Shown here: piece by piece, positions 44,722 through 56,880 of the stretch
Layout: each line of letters opens with the position of its first letter
How positions within the stretch are numbered: position 1 is the first letter of the stretch
Source: Allium sativum
Lineage: Eukaryota > Streptophyta > Magnoliopsida > Asparagales > Amaryllidaceae
Direction: 5' to 3'
DNA: 64,000 nucleotides
Assembly (NCBI GenBank): GCA_030737875.1
Contig: CM060909.1
Location: 32,291,159-32,355,158, forward strand
The notes under the pieces: model-generated
What the model saw: only the letters and a program-made list of their open reading frames with translations
Told to the model about the DNA's origin: nothing
Database searches by the model: none
Translations under genes and position numbers: made by a program

Positions 44722-46541
44722 GCCGCCTTATGGCCCGAAGCGTCGTTTTGAATAAAATAGCTATTTTAAAATAAATAAAAATAGCGATAAATAGTTATAA
44801 AATATCATAAGCGATATGGAATGGAAATAAACCGAATTTGCTTGATTTATGTGATGTTTGATGGTTGAATGTGTTTGTGTGAAAATTACATAAAAGGACA
44901 AAACCAGTGTTGTCGAATAATTTAACCATTGAAATAAATCGATTTGAAATTCTAAATATACGTGAATTATTTGGAAAGGCCGAGTTAATTCTCATTTCGA
45001 ATAATCGACCGACGATTGAAATTCGAAGATGAAGACGATGGTCGAAGACCGGAGATCTTCACCTCGTTGGGATGGTAACCGAGGTCCTGATCGGGAGGCA
45101 TCCCGAAATATAGATAATGAGTGGTGATCGTCCAGACGTACGTGGTGATCGAAGGGTTTGCGAGGTATTTAATGCCTCCGGTTTCGTTCAGACCCAGAAC
45201 GGACTTGTAAATGGACTGTGTGTCCGACATTGGAATTTGTTCTGTGTGATTGATAGCCATCAGTTGCACGGTGTGAATTGCCGGTGTGGCATGCTAAGAT
45301 GCAGTGATCAGGGCTTCTGTTGAAAAGCAAAGTCTTGTGGTGATGATCAAAGCACCTCCTATGTGGCGTAGCTTTGTGTATAACGTAAATTCGCGAGCCT
45401 CACACCCCGGTATGAACCTAAAACGGGAGAAAGGACCTCAGGGAGGACATGCGTTTTCTTCTAGCTAGGGTGGTGTCAGTGACCTACCAGCCCTGACATT
45501 TATATACTTTTCACCTATGTGGTTGTTGCTGTTGCGAGGCGCCTCGGTTTGATCAGACGATCCGGGTCCGATGGAGTCATTCGTTGGCTCGTTTACGCCC
45601 CAAAGGGCGGGGAAACGTAGTGTTCAGGCATTCTTAATCCACATCGGTGGACCGGCCCTGTCGCTCCAAGGGTCGATGCGTTCTGATCCTGAGACATGGG
45701 CTAGATTGTCTCGAATTCGGTAAGGACTATCTTTTGCCTTGGTTCATGACGGAAATCCAATTTCCAAATACGTGACGATGCGATTTTGATTGTATACCTA
45801 TATATGGCGACATAGTGGTATGGGGCATTAATGCCGTCTATGATTGATAGTTATGATTTGAAATTGTTTTCAAAACATATAAACACTAGCAATAATATCA
45901 AATGCCTTTGTTTTATTCGTATCAAGCATATCTTGGCCGTTATAAGGTAAAAACTCTATCCTCCGGTTTGCGTTGCATTGTGTGATGGGAACTGAGTCTT
46001 ATAACGGTTTCATTTTTATAAAAAGCATAGCGATGTTTAAAAGAAAGATTTGTTTTAAAGCACTGGCAATCCAATGGAGTAAACCCATTCCACGAAAGTG
46101 GCGTGGTCCTGTGATTAGCCAATTATATATGTGTTGAGTGGATTTCTCATACCAGTCCCATGACTGACTCGTAGTTTGTTTCACTCTCAAACTCGGGTGC
46201 CCCTTTTTCTACACGGGCAGCCTTGTATTCAGGTTTAGCTGGTTCTTTCTGGATAGCTGGAGCTGAAGATGGATTCTATCATTTATTTCTTTTTATGCTG
46301 TTCAGCTCCTATTGTACATATTTTGTTTATTTCCGCTGTAGACATTTATGTATAGCTGAACTGTATTTGTACTAAGTAAGATCCTGTATACTGTGTAACT
46401 CTGATGATTACTTTTATCCAGTATATTTTGTTGTTCATTCTGGTGTATTTATTTAATTCTGTTCTGCTGTTATATGTTTCTGTGTTATATTCCAAAGATA
46501 ACCTTGTTTCCGTGAGAACGGGAAATCGGGTCGTCTCAACG

Positions 46542-46553
46542 TGGTATCAGAGC
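46542..46553 (+). other. Primer-binding site (tRNA-iMet) of element B
   Basis: Tggtatcagagc lies 3 bp after the 5' LTR end. Confidence 0.95.
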
Positions 46554-46769
46554 TTTGGTTAAGCTTAGTTCTGGAATATAACATTTGAACGAACTCGTCA
46601 GAAATAGAACCACTAGTGTTCTAGGACGGGTAACTCTATACAGATAGGATCAGTAATATCCTAGAATGAGTAAAGCAGAATGAAATTACACCTTGATAGA
46701 CACATTTACATTTGAAGTATGTGTTTCTATATGTTAAACTATCTTTTCTGTGACCTGACACTTGATCTG

Positions 46770-46779
46770 CTAATTGCAG
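46770..46779 (+). promoter_or_regulatory. Possible splice acceptor before gag of element B
   Basis: Ctaattgcag lies 13 bp before the gag ATG, after a branch-point-like tgctaat context. Element C has ctaaattgcag at 14170-14180 in the same place. A donor in the leader or LTR is not identified. Confidence 0.35.
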
Positions 46780-46792
46780 AAGTACTAGAAAA

Positions 46793-49700
46793 ATGAGTGC
46801 CAGAAACAGAAGGAATACAGAACCCGATCTAGAGGCTCTATTAAAGAAATATCGAAATCTGAACGGAGCGCAATTCTCGGGTAATGAATCTATTATTCAA
46901 ACTCAAGCTTGGTTGAGTTCTGTCGAAAGAATCTTTGAGCATATCCAGCTGAGAGATGACCAGAAACGGTTAGTAGCATCTTGGGCGCTCAAAGAAGAAG
47001 CTTTAATCTGGTGGGAAACAATCATCAAAGATAATCCAGAAGGTGATATCACCTGGGACAGATTCAAAGTGATTTTCCTAGAGAGATTTACTCCTCCCGA
47101 AGCAACTGAGAGATTATGTGATGAATTTTCTTATCTAATACAAGGTGATATGATCATCCCCGAATATCATAAGAAATTCAATGAACTTGCTCACTTTGCT
47201 CCTCATCTAATTGAAAATCCGAAGAGGAAAAATCTGAGATTTATTCACGGGCTTCAAAGGAAATACCAGAATAAAGTATTGGGGCATGTGAAGCTTCCTT
47301 TCTCAGAAATGATTTATATGGCCTATCAGTATGAAGACCTCCACAAGAAAGGAATGTTGCGCGACGAAGAAGAAGTCTGTTCTAGTCACAAAGCAGAGTC
47401 GGAAACCGATATTCCAGAAGCCAGTAAGAGGTCTGAGGTCAGTAAGAAGCCCGAGGCAGACCGGAAGAGGGCCAGATCCGAAAAAGAACTAGTAACGACC
47501 GCCACATGTAATAACTGCCATAAGCCAGGGCATTTTCAGGGGAATTGCAAACCCTCGAAAAAGCGAACAAAGAGTGGATCTAAATCCAAAGAAGGATTTC
47601 AAGAGAATAGAAAGTGCGTTCAATGCCGTCGGACTGGCCATCTTGAGAAGGACTGCAGACAATTTAAGAAGTCCAAAGCAATGCAAGTAAATGAAGTGGT
47701 AGAAGTGCCTGCATCTTCGTCTGCTCAGGAAAGGTCTGATGTTTTAGAAGGCACGCTCAATGTCAAAAACATTCCAGTCAAAGTACTGTTTGACACAGGC
47801 GCGTCACGAAGCTTTATAGCAAAGAGTGCAGTCAAGAAACTGGATTTGAATCTGAAAAAGCTCAAAGAACCAATGACGGTGCAAAATCCAGTTGGGGGTC
47901 CCATCAATCTCAGTTGGGTTTGTGCCGTACCAGTCTCTTTTTCTTGCTATAAATTCCCTATTATCTGTATCGTCATGAATTTTAATGAATTCGATCTTAT
48001 TCTGGGATTGGATTGGCTAACTCGATATGAAGCTGAAGTTAAATGCGCCGAGAGAGTGGTTAAAGCAAAGGCCCAATCGGGGAATTATATAACCATACCA
48101 TGTGAAGGCCCGACTTCAAATAGAAAAGATTTCTGGTCAGCTCTCGATGTTTCTCCAGCCCAAATAGAAAATGTCCCTGAAATCACTGAGAATATTCCTG
48201 ACCTCATCAAAGATATTCCTGTCGTCAAGAATTATGCGGATGTGTTTGAGGAAGTCGTTCGCTTACCTCCGCAGAGAGAAATAGATTTCAAGATTACTTT
48301 GATTCCCAATGCAAGGCCGGTAGTTCACGCTATTCGAAGAATGTCCTTGAAAGAGAAGGAGGAATTAGACAATCAAACACGACAGCTAGTGTGGAAAGGT
48401 CTAATCAGGCCTAGTTTCTCTGATTGGGGTGCAGCAGTGGTATTTGTCCCAAAATCTGACGGTACTCTACGTCTATGTGTGGATTATCGTGATCTGAACA
48501 AACAGACAATAAAGAATAAATATCCATTGCCGCGAATAGATGATTTGTTGGATCGATTAAATGGAGCACAAGTATTCTCACGAATGGACCTAGCTACAGG
48601 ATTCCATCAACTTCGAATTGCCGAAGAGTGTGTTCCAATGACAGTGTTCAGAGGCCCCGAATTATTCTACGAGTGGTTAGTAATGTCGTTCGGCTTATGT
48701 AACGCTCCAGCTTATTTCGTCGATCTGATGAATAGAGTATTCAGAGGAGTACTGAACAAATTTGTTTTGGTTTTTATTGATGATATTCTAATCTTCTCTA
48801 AATCAAAGGCCGAACATGAAAAGCATCTGGAACAGGTTCTAGAAATCCTCAGAATGAATGTATTGAAAGCCAAATTTTCCAAATGTATATTCTGGCAAGA
48901 TGAAGTGAAATTTCTGGGGCATGTTGTATCGAAAGAAGGAATCGCTGTGGATCCAAGTAAAATCACGGCTATTCAAAATTGGAAACAGCCCAGTACCCCC
49001 ACTGAAGTCCGCAGTTTTCTTGGATTGGCTAGCTATTACCGGAAGTTCGTTAAAGACTTTTCGAAGATATCTGGTCATTTAACAAAGCTTACAAAGAAGC
49101 GTTCTAAATTCAAATGGACTCAGGAAAGTGAGGAGGCTTTCGAAGAGCTAAAGTTGAGATTAACGACAGCTCCAGTGTTAACCATCATCGATGGCAACCA
49201 AGATTTAAAAGTCTGGACTGATGCTTCTAGAGAGGGCCTTGGCGCAGTGTTAATGCAAAGAGGCCAAGTGATTGCTTATGCTAGCCGCCAACTGAAACCA
49301 CACGAGAAAAACTATGTAACTCATGATCTTGAGTTATTGGCTATCATATTCTCTTTGAAAATCTGGAGACACTATCTTCTCGGTGAGAGATTCGAACTGT
49401 TTACAGATCATCAGTCATTAAAGTATCTGTTCACTCAGAAGGACTTGAATCTGAGACAGCAACGTTGGCTGGAGTTTCTTGCGGCATATGACTTCGAAAT
49501 TATATATACTCCAGGGAAAGCCAATGTCGTCGCCGATGCGTTAAGCAGAAAGAATGTAATGATCGCCAGCTTTATTATCACAACATCCTTGATTGACAGA
49601 ATATCTATTCTTCAGAAGGAGGATAACTTTATTAAGGATATGATTAAAAGGATTCGGAAAGGTGAACCCTCGTGTTTTCAAATAGATAACGACGAGACCT

Positions 49701-51034
49701 TGAGGTTAAAAGGAAGGATTTGTGTTCCTGACGTTCCTGAGCTAAAAAGGGAAGTGTTGGACGAGTGTCACAAGTCCAAGCTGAGTATCCATCCTGGTGT
49801 GGCCAAAATGTATAACGATCTCAAAAGAACTTTCTGGTGGAAGGCTATGAAAAGAGACGTTTCAATATACGTTAGCCGATGCCCTACTTGCCAGCTAGTT
49901 AAAAGCGACCAACAGAAACTAGCTGGGTTATTACAACCGCTAGAAGTTCCTGGCTGGAAGTGGGAACATATTTCTATGGATTTCATTGATGGTCTGCCCA
50001 GAACCAGAAAAGGGAATGACAGTATTTGGGTGATCGTAGATCGTTTCACGAAGACCGCCCATTTTATACCTGTCAAATCAAATAGAACTGCTCAGAGTCT
50101 GGCGCATATTTACTTCAGGGAAATAGTTAGACTGCATGGAGTGCCGCTCAGTATAGTAAGTGATAGAGATACAATATTCACTAGCAAATTCTGGGAAGCA
50201 TTTCAAGTCGAGCTAGGAACGAAGTTAAATTTGAGCACCGCTTATCATCCTCAGACAGACGGTCAGACTGAGAGGGTGAATCGCATTTTAGAAGATCTAT
50301 TGCGGGCTTGTGTTATAGATTTCGGTGGATCATGGGAAGACAATCTGCATTTGGCTGAATTCTCTTATAACAACAGCTACCAGGCGAGTCTGACAATGTC
50401 GCCATTCGAAGCATTGTATGGTAGACCGTGCCGATCTCCTGCTTGTTGGGTCGAGCCAGGAAATAGACTTGTGTTGGGTCCTGATATGATTCGCGAAGCT
50501 GCTGACAAAGTCGATTTTATTAAGAAGCGATTACTCGCCGCTCAAAGCCGACAAAAGAGCTATGCCGATAAAAGAAGAAGAGATATATCCTTCGAAGTTG
50601 GCGACTATGTATATTTGAAAGTATCGCCGATGAGAGGAGTTATCAGGTTCGGTAAAACTGGGAAGTTAGCGCCTAAATTTATTGGTCCGTTTCCTATTCT
50701 GGAACGGATTGGAACTCTCGCTTATAGGGTCAAACTGCCTGACTGGTTGCCTGGAGTTCATGATGTATTTCATATATCTCAACTTCGAAAGCACGTTCAT
50801 GATCCAGACTTGATCGTGGAAAAAGCAGCTCAGCAGGATATTGAAATTACTCCAGAATTAGCTGTGAGGCGAGAGCCGCTAAAGATCATCGGCAAAGAAA
50901 CCAAAGAGCTGAGAAACAAGAAGGTTCACTTAGTCAAAGTGCAATGGAGTGGAGATCCACGAGATTGTACTTGGGAAACTGAGGAGAGCATTCAGAAAGC
51001 TTATCCTAGATGCCGAGTAGATATCTTTGATTGA
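46793..51034 (+). CDS. Gag-Pol polyprotein of chromovirus element B, intact (1413 aa)
   Basis: One frame encodes all retrotransposition proteins, cleaved by its own protease. Gag domain lies at residues about 20-200 ([38 protein letters not shown]). Two zinc knuckles: [14 protein letters not shown] (about 238-251) and [14 protein letters not shown] (about 274-287). Aspartic protease DTGAS at 334-338. RT about 510-720 with [13 protein letters not shown] and catalytic FIDD at 661-664. RNase H about 790-920, TDAS at 809-812. Integrase zinc region H993, H1000, C1030, C1033; catalytic D1063, D1124, E1160, with the canonical 35-residue D-E gap. GPF near 1298; chromodomain about 1378-1410 ([18 protein letters not shown]). 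All catalytic residues are present. The start is the first ATG after the leader and fits Gag N-termini. Gag and Pol are in one frame with no stop or shift between them, as in many chromoviruses. The chromodomain is known in this group to steer integration into particular chromatin. Confidence 0.98.
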   Translation: MSARNRRNTEPDLEALLKKYRNLNGAQFSGNESIIQTQAWLSSVERIFEHIQLRDDQKRLVASWALKEEALIWWETIIKDNPEGDITWDRFKVIFLERFTPPEATERLCDEFSYLIQGDMIIPEYHKKFNELAHFAPHLIENPKRKNLRFIHGLQRKYQNKVLGHVKLPFSEMIYMAYQYEDLHKKGMLRDEEEVCSSHKAESETDIPEASKRSEVSKKPEADRKRARSEKELVTTATCNNCHKPGHFQGNCKPSKKRTKSGSKSKEGFQENRKCVQCRRTGHLEKDCRQFKKSKAMQVNEVVEVPASSSAQERSDVLEGTLNVKNIPVKVLFDTGASRSFIAKSAVKKLDLNLKKLKEPMTVQNPVGGPINLSWVCAVPVSFSCYKFPIICIVMNFNEFDLILGLDWLTRYEAEVKCAERVVKAKAQSGNYITIPCEGPTSNRKDFWSALDVSPAQIENVPEITENIPDLIKDIPVVKNYADVFEEVVRLPPQREIDFKITLIPNARPVVHAIRRMSLKEKEELDNQTRQLVWKGLIRPSFSDWGAAVVFVPKSDGTLRLCVDYRDLNKQTIKNKYPLPRIDDLLDRLNGAQVFSRMDLATGFHQLRIAEECVPMTVFRGPELFYEWLVMSFGLCNAPAYFVDLMNRVFRGVLNKFVLVFIDDILIFSKSKAEHEKHLEQVLEILRMNVLKAKFSKCIFWQDEVKFLGHVVSKEGIAVDPSKITAIQNWKQPSTPTEVRSFLGLASYYRKFVKDFSKISGHLTKLTKKRSKFKWTQESEEAFEELKLRLTTAPVLTIIDGNQDLKVWTDASREGLGAVLMQRGQVIAYASRQLKPHEKNYVTHDLELLAIIFSLKIWRHYLLGERFELFTDHQSLKYLFTQKDLNLRQQRWLEFLAAYDFEIIYTPGKANVVADALSRKNVMIASFIITTSLIDRISILQKEDNFIKDMIKRIRKGEPSCFQIDNDETLRLKGRICVPDVPELKREVLDECHKSKLSIHPGVAKMYNDLKRTFWWKAMKRDVSIYVSRCPTCQLVKSDQQKLAGLLQPLEVPGWKWEHISMDFIDGLPRTRKGNDSIWVIVDRFTKTAHFIPVKSNRTAQSLAHIYFREIVRLHGVPLSIVSDRDTIFTSKFWEAFQVELGTKLNLSTAYHPQTDGQTERVNRILEDLLRACVIDFGGSWEDNLHLAEFSYNNSYQASLTMSPFEALYGRPCRSPACWVEPGNRLVLGPDMIREAADKVDFIKKRLLAAQSRQKSYADKRRRDISFEVGDYVYLKVSPMRGVIRFGKTGKLAPKFIGPFPILERIGTLAYRVKLPDWLPGVHDVFHISQLRKHVHDPDLIVEKAAQQDIEITPELAVRREPLKIIGKETKELRNKKVHLVKVQWSGDPRDCTWETEESIQKAYPRCRVDIFD

Positions 51035-51240
51035 CTCTGGTGCAAGGTACATTTAACCTACTTTGCATTACCTTTTAATTCTCTATTCTGTTGCTATTTT
51101 CTTCCCATGGATGTGCATTGTTTATTCTATACTCTGAATATTAAAAACGAATTGGTTGTTGTATTGTGGGATTGTAGATTTATCAAACCACTTTCGACTT
51201 TATTCCTTTTCGGGGACGAAAAGTTTTAAGTGGGGGAGAT
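51035..51240 (+). other. 3' untranslated region and polypurine tract of element B
   Basis: Cttttcggggacgaaaag (about 51207-51224) is followed by aagtgggggagat (51228-51240), directly against the 3' LTR. The ggggacgaaa block is shared with elements A and A'. Confidence 0.9.
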
Positions 51241-54200
51241 TGTAACGACCCAGAAAATCTGAACCAATTTAAAATTTTTAAATGGGCTAAAATAATGGAT
51301 TTTAAATATTTAAAATAAATATTTTAAATAATGGCGATGAAAACTAAGTTTGAATCGACAATTGAAAACGAATATAATTAATAATAATTATAAACAAGGC
51401 CTAAAGCGAAGTGGCGGTTTCAAAATTTGAATTCAAACTTTGTCAGACTATACCGGGTGCAAAACAATCCGGATTTTAGTGAGACCAAAAACATTAGTAT
51501 CTAATTGATGATATCTTTCTAACGAATCTGACCAATCGAAATTTGATAGCGGGAATCAAAAGATATGTCCAGTTGAAAATTCTGAATAGTCGCTATGGAA
51601 TTCAGGCCCTTAAAAATGGACATTTTGCAAACGACCTCGGATTTCGATGAAACCACTTTTGTTAGATCCGCAGTGTCAAGTTATTGCTAGGTTTCAAATT
51701 TCATAATTTTTCGAATCAATATGTGAGCGTGGCAAAAGGAAACGCGTTTGACCGGTTTCAGTTGATTTTAATCGACTGGAAATTGGCCATTTTTCAAACG
51801 GTCTCAGAATTCGACAAAACTAGGTTTGTTAGGACCGTATCGTCAATACGAAGCTAGAAAATATTTTTCTGGAATTTTTCTAGTTAGTATGTGCCCCCGG
51901 TAATTTGAAATGTACGTTTAAAATTCAATATAGTGATTTAAATGAAAATTCAAAAGGAAACTGATTGTAACAATCGAATCAGCTTGCGATACATATCCCA
52001 TTGTGTTCGGAATGGGGGTGAAACGCTATGGGCGACAGGCGGTGGGCCTCGTTTCGAGGTCGAGTGTAAAAGTCAACCTATTTGCAAAATTAAATAGTTA
52101 AATAAAAAAAAATATGTTTTTTAATTCCCTCCCTCCCTTTTATTTTTCTGCTTGCCCCCCCCCCCCCCCCGTTTCAGTTATCAGAAAACAAAAGGAAAAA
52201 AAAAACCTAAATCGATTCGAAGTCGCCGCCTGAACCCCGAGCCGCCGCCCTTACCCTCGAAGCCGCCTCCTCCTCCCAGCGCCCTCACCCCGAAGACCCA
52301 AGCCGCCACCAGACCCCAAGCATCGCGACGCCTCCAGACCGAAGCCGCCACCTCGAAGCCTTGCCACCTTGCCGCCGTCGATCTGCCAGAAACCCCCCCC
52401 CCTCAGTACGTTTTCTTTCATTTTATTTATTTAGTTTATTTTTGTTTTAAATTCTGATTTTAAAACATTTAAGAACTGATTTTGAAAATGATTTTTAAAC
52501 TGTTTTTTTTTAAAAAGTATAAAGCCTGAATTTTAAAAGGAAATGAAGCCTGATTTTTTTTAAAGTATAAAAACCGAATTGATTTGGTTTTAAAGAAAAT
52601 TAAAACTGATTTTTGTTTTTAAAATAAAGTAAAACTGATTTGTTTTAAAGAAAAGTTAAAACTGCAATTTTTAAAAAAGGTAAAAACTGAAATTTTTCTA
52701 AAGTAAAAAACTGCATTTTTTTTTTTTTTGAACTTTAAAATAGGAAAAAGGTTTAATCTTTTAGTAGAAAAAGATTTGAAAGCAAAAGTAAAAATCATAT
52801 TTTTATATGTTGAAAGCAAAAGTAAAAAATCATATTTTTGTATGTTGAAAGCAAAAGTAAAAATCATATTTTTATATATTGAATAGCGAAGTCAAAATTC
52901 GATTTTTATATATTGAATAGCATAGTAAAAATTCTATTTTTACATATGCAGAGAATACGGGTGAAAGCGACAAATAGGCGAAGCTTTCTATTAAGAAGAG
53001 TCTTGAAGTTGGATAGCTATTGGTGAGATTTCTGATTTAAAAATATTATATATGGGTTGAAAATGAAAGTGAATTGCTATATATAATATCTATATATATA
53101 TATATATATATACGCCCCTCGTCCACAAACCATGGACGATATTTATTGGTTGAAATTGTTGTGAAAATTTGATTGATAGCGAATGGTTGTTTGGGATTGT
53201 TTGTGATTGATATTGGTTGAAAGTGGTTGAAAAATACCCATTGGTGATTGTGAAATATTTGGTTGAAACCACTTAGGATTAGTTTGTGGAAATAAAATAA
53301 ATATATACATGCCGCCTGCGTGCGAACTAGATGCATGAACCCCATTGTCAAAAACCGCGAGGTTTTAAGGTAGAGCGAGGAGCCGTACTAGGGACGGTGC
53401 CGGTGTAACTACCCTGCCGTTATGCTGCCGAAATTTTGAATAATATTTGTGTATTTGAATTATTTTCATATGCTTAAACTATATTTATTCATTGTATTGA
53501 AAACATTCATGTGTTGAATTGATATTCATTCGTTGTTTAGAAATTCATGTGTTGAATGGTATTCATATTTTGAAATAAATTGTTCGATAATAAAAAAAAT
53601 CACATTTTTATCTATATAGAAAAACTATTGAAAACATTCATGTGTTGAATTGATATTCATTCGTTGTTTAGAAATTCATGTGTTGAATGGTATTCATATT
53701 TTGAAATAAATTGTTCGATAATAAAAATCACATTTTTATCTATATATAAAAACTATTGAAAACATTCATGTGTTGAATTGATATTCATTCGTTGTTTAGA
53801 AATTCATGTGTTGAATGGTATTCATATTTTGAAATAAATTGTTCGATAATAAAAATCACATTTTTATCTATATATAAAAACTATTGAAAACATTCATGTG
53901 TTGAATTGATATTCATTCGTTGTTTAGAAATTCATGTGTTGAATGGTATTCATATTTTGAAATAAATTGTTTGATAATAAAAATCACCTTTTATCGACTA
54001 TATGAACTATATAGAAAAATAGTGTTTTGAAATGAATTGTTTTACAAAAAAAAAAAAAAAAATCACATTTTTATTGTATGCATAAATCGTTGAAATGTGA
54101 AGTGTTAAAAATAGCCACTTGTTCAAAATAAACATATATGAGTTGAAATATTCATTAATTAACTAATGAAATGATTTGCACCTATTTATGTAGCATTAGA

Positions 54201-56875
54201 ATGAATGGTGTTTTTAAACCAAATAGAAATCAAATATGAAGTTGAATAGAAAATGAAAAATGATATGAACTGTATATATATGTACATGCATATTCATTGA
54301 ACAGGTTATAGCAAAGGGGCTAGAGAAGAGGAATAAAATTTTGTGCCCGACAAATAGGTACACATTTACTGATTTGTTTGGGTGATGATTTTGAGCCTGT
54401 TGGCTAGCCGCTTGGCTTCTTCTTTTTCTTTTTGAGATTAGAAGGACCGGGAACGCTATTTGCGATTTCCCGATGCTCCCGGTGCAGGGGAGGTTATGGC
54501 GAAATTTTTCCAAAATTTAAGGAGTTAGAAAATTTTTTGAAGTAAAAACGATATTGAAATCGTTGAATGAACTATATTTATATAAATATATAAATATAAA
54601 TAAAATTAAAACGAAACGAAGCCGTGCAGTTCGTATTTTGAAACCGTGATTTCAAACGACTAGTACGGGAAATCCGACCATTGGATTTTCCCGAAACCTC
54701 AACCGTCGAGTTCGCCTTGGAAATATCTTCCCAACGGCACCAACTTTGTAGAAATCCAACGGTTGGATTGTCTGGAATGTTTAATTCAAATCTGAAGAAA
54801 AACAGCGCCAGAAACGATTATATTTATTTATATATATAAATATAATTATATTTAATCGAATAACGACGCTGCAGTTCGTATTTTGAAATCGAAATTTCAA
54901 ACGATTGTACCGGGAGATCCGACCGTCGGATTTTCCCGAAACTGGAACCGTTGGATTCGTTTTGAAAAGACCTTTGTAATGATGTAAATTTTGTGAAGAT
55001 CCAACGGTTAGATTTTCAGATATGTGTAAATCAAATCTGAAGAAAAACAGCGCCACGGCCGCCTTATGGCCCGAAGCGTCGTTTTGAATAAAATAGCTAT
55101 TTTAAAATAAATAAAAATAGCGATAAATAGTTATAAAATATCATAAGCGATATGGAATGGAAATAAACTGAATTTGCTTGATTTATGTGATGTTTGATGG
55201 TTGAATGTGTTTGGTGTGAAAATTACATAAAAGGACAAAACCAGTGTTGTCGAATAATTTAACCATTGAAATAAATCGATTTGAAATTCTAAATATACGT
55301 GAATTATTTGGAAAGGCCGAGTTAATTCTCATTTCGAATAATCGACCGACGATTGAAATTCGAAGATGAAGACGATGGTCGAAGACCGGAGATCTTCACC
55401 TCGTTGGGATGGTAACCGAGGTCCTGATCGGGAGGCATCCCGAAATATGGATAATGAGTGGTGATCGTCCAGACGTACGTGGTGATCGAAGGGTTTGCGA
55501 GGTATTTAGTGCCTCCGGTTTCGTTCAGACCCAGAACGGACTTGTAAATGGACTGTGTGTCCGACATTGGAATTTGTTCTGTGTGATTGATAGCCATCAG
55601 TTGCACGGTGTGAATTGCCGGTGTGGCATGCTAAGATGCAGTGATCAGGGCTTCTGTTGAAAAGCAAAGTCTTGTGGTGATGATCAAAGCACCTCTTGTG
55701 TGGCGTAGCTTTGTGTATAACGTAAATTCGCGAGCCTCACACCCCGGTATGAACCTAAAACGGGAGAAAGGACCTCAGGGAGGACATGCGTTTTCTTCTA
55801 GCTAGGGTGGTGTCAGTGACCTACCAGCCCTGACATTTATATACTTTTCACCTATGTGGTTGTTGCTGTTGCGAGGCGCCTCGGTTTGATCGGACGATCC
55901 GGGTCCGATGGAGTCATTCGTTGGCTCGTTTACGCCCCAAAGGGCGGGGAAACGTAGTGTTCAGGCATTCTTAATCCACATCGGTGGACCGGCCCTGTCG
56001 CTCCATGGGTCGATGCGTTCTGATCCTGAGACATGGGCTAGATTGTCTCGAATTCGGTAAGGACTATCTTTTGCCTTGGTTCATGACGGAAATCCAATTT
56101 CCAAATACGTGACGATGCGATTTTGATTGTATACCTATATATGGCGACATAGTGGTATGGGGCATTAATGCCATCTATGATTGATAGTTATGATTTGAAA
56201 TTGTTTTCAAAACATATAAACACTAGCAATAATATCAAATGCCTTTGTTTTATTCGTATCAAGCATATCTTGGCCGTTATAAGGTAAAAACTCTATCCTC
56301 CGGTTTGCGTTGCATTGTGTGATGGGAACTGAGTCTTATAACGGTTTCATTTTTATAAAAAGCATAGCGATGTTTAAAAGAAAGATTTGTTTTAAAGCAC
56401 TGGCAATCCAATGGAGTAAACCCGTTCCACGAAAGTGGCGTGGTCCTGTGATTAGCCAATTATATATGTGTTGAGTGGATTTCTCATACCAGTCCCATGA
56501 CTGACTCGTAGTTTGTTTCACTCTCAAACTCGGGTGCCCCTTTTTCTACACGGGCAGCCTTGTATTCAGGTTTAGCTGGTTCTTTCTGGATAGCTGGAGC
56601 TGAAGATGGATTCTATCATTTATTTCTTTTTATGCTGTTCAGCTCCTATTGTACATATTTTGTTTATTTCCGCTGTAGACATTTATGTATAGCTGAACTG
56701 TATTTGTACTAAGTAAGATCCTGTATACTGTGTAACTCTGATGATTACTTTTATCCAGTATATTTTGTTGTTCATTCTGGTGTATTTATTTAATTCTGTT
56801 CTGCTGTTATATGTTTCTGTGTTATATTCCAAAGATAACCTTGTTTCCGTGAGAACGGGAAATCGGGTCGTCTCA
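51241..56875 (+). mobile_element. 3' LTR of element B
   Basis: Near-identical copy of 40911-46538. Visible differences include the C run (52155-52170), scattered single bases, and a slightly longer ta run (53091-53112). It ends gggtcgtctca followed by the target duplicate catgg. Confidence 0.97.
53497..54015 (+). repeat. Four tandem copies of a roughly 129-bp unit (3' LTR copy)
   Basis: Same array as at 43164-43680, with the same copy number and the same degenerate last unit, so no copy has been gained or lost since insertion. Confidence 0.93.
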
Positions 56876-56880
56876 CATGG

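Larger units (their letters stand above)
40911..46538 (+). mobile_element. 5' LTR of element B (5.6 kb)
   Basis: Terminal inverted ends are tgtaacgaccc / gggtcgtctca. Contents: AT-rich U3 with chained gene-like words, a C run (41824-41841), a GC-rich block (41880-42070) reading as Pro-rich frames, tgattttaaa-type repeats (42120-42600), a ta run (42760-42778), a four-copy tandem array (43164-43680), and a duplicated module (44285-44480, 44526-44721). No clear single TATA box could be chosen. Open frames inside are short and duplicated exactly in the other LTR; none shows a known domain. Confidence 0.97.
40911..56875 (+). mobile_element. Element B: complete Ty3/gypsy chromovirus, about 16 kb, with 5-bp target duplication
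   Basis: Catgg flanks both ends (40906-40910 and 56876-56880). LTRs of 5628 bp (40911-46538) and 5635 bp (51241-56875) begin tgtaacgacccag and end gggtcgtctca. The interior (46539-51240) has a primer site, one uninterrupted gag-pol frame with a C-terminal chromodomain, and a polypurine tract. By eye only about two dozen substitutions separate the LTRs apart from homopolymer length changes. Together with the intact frame, that indicates recent insertion. Long LTRs, an iMet primer and a chromodomain fit the Tekay/Del group; a tree would be needed to fix the clade. Confidence 0.97.

Noticed and set aside
52152..52457. Pro-rich 101-residue frame in the 3' LTR of B, and its counterpart region at 41880-42070
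   Set aside because: It depends on C runs that differ between the two LTRs, is in a GC-rich non-coding block, and has no known domain. Treated as LTR sequence.
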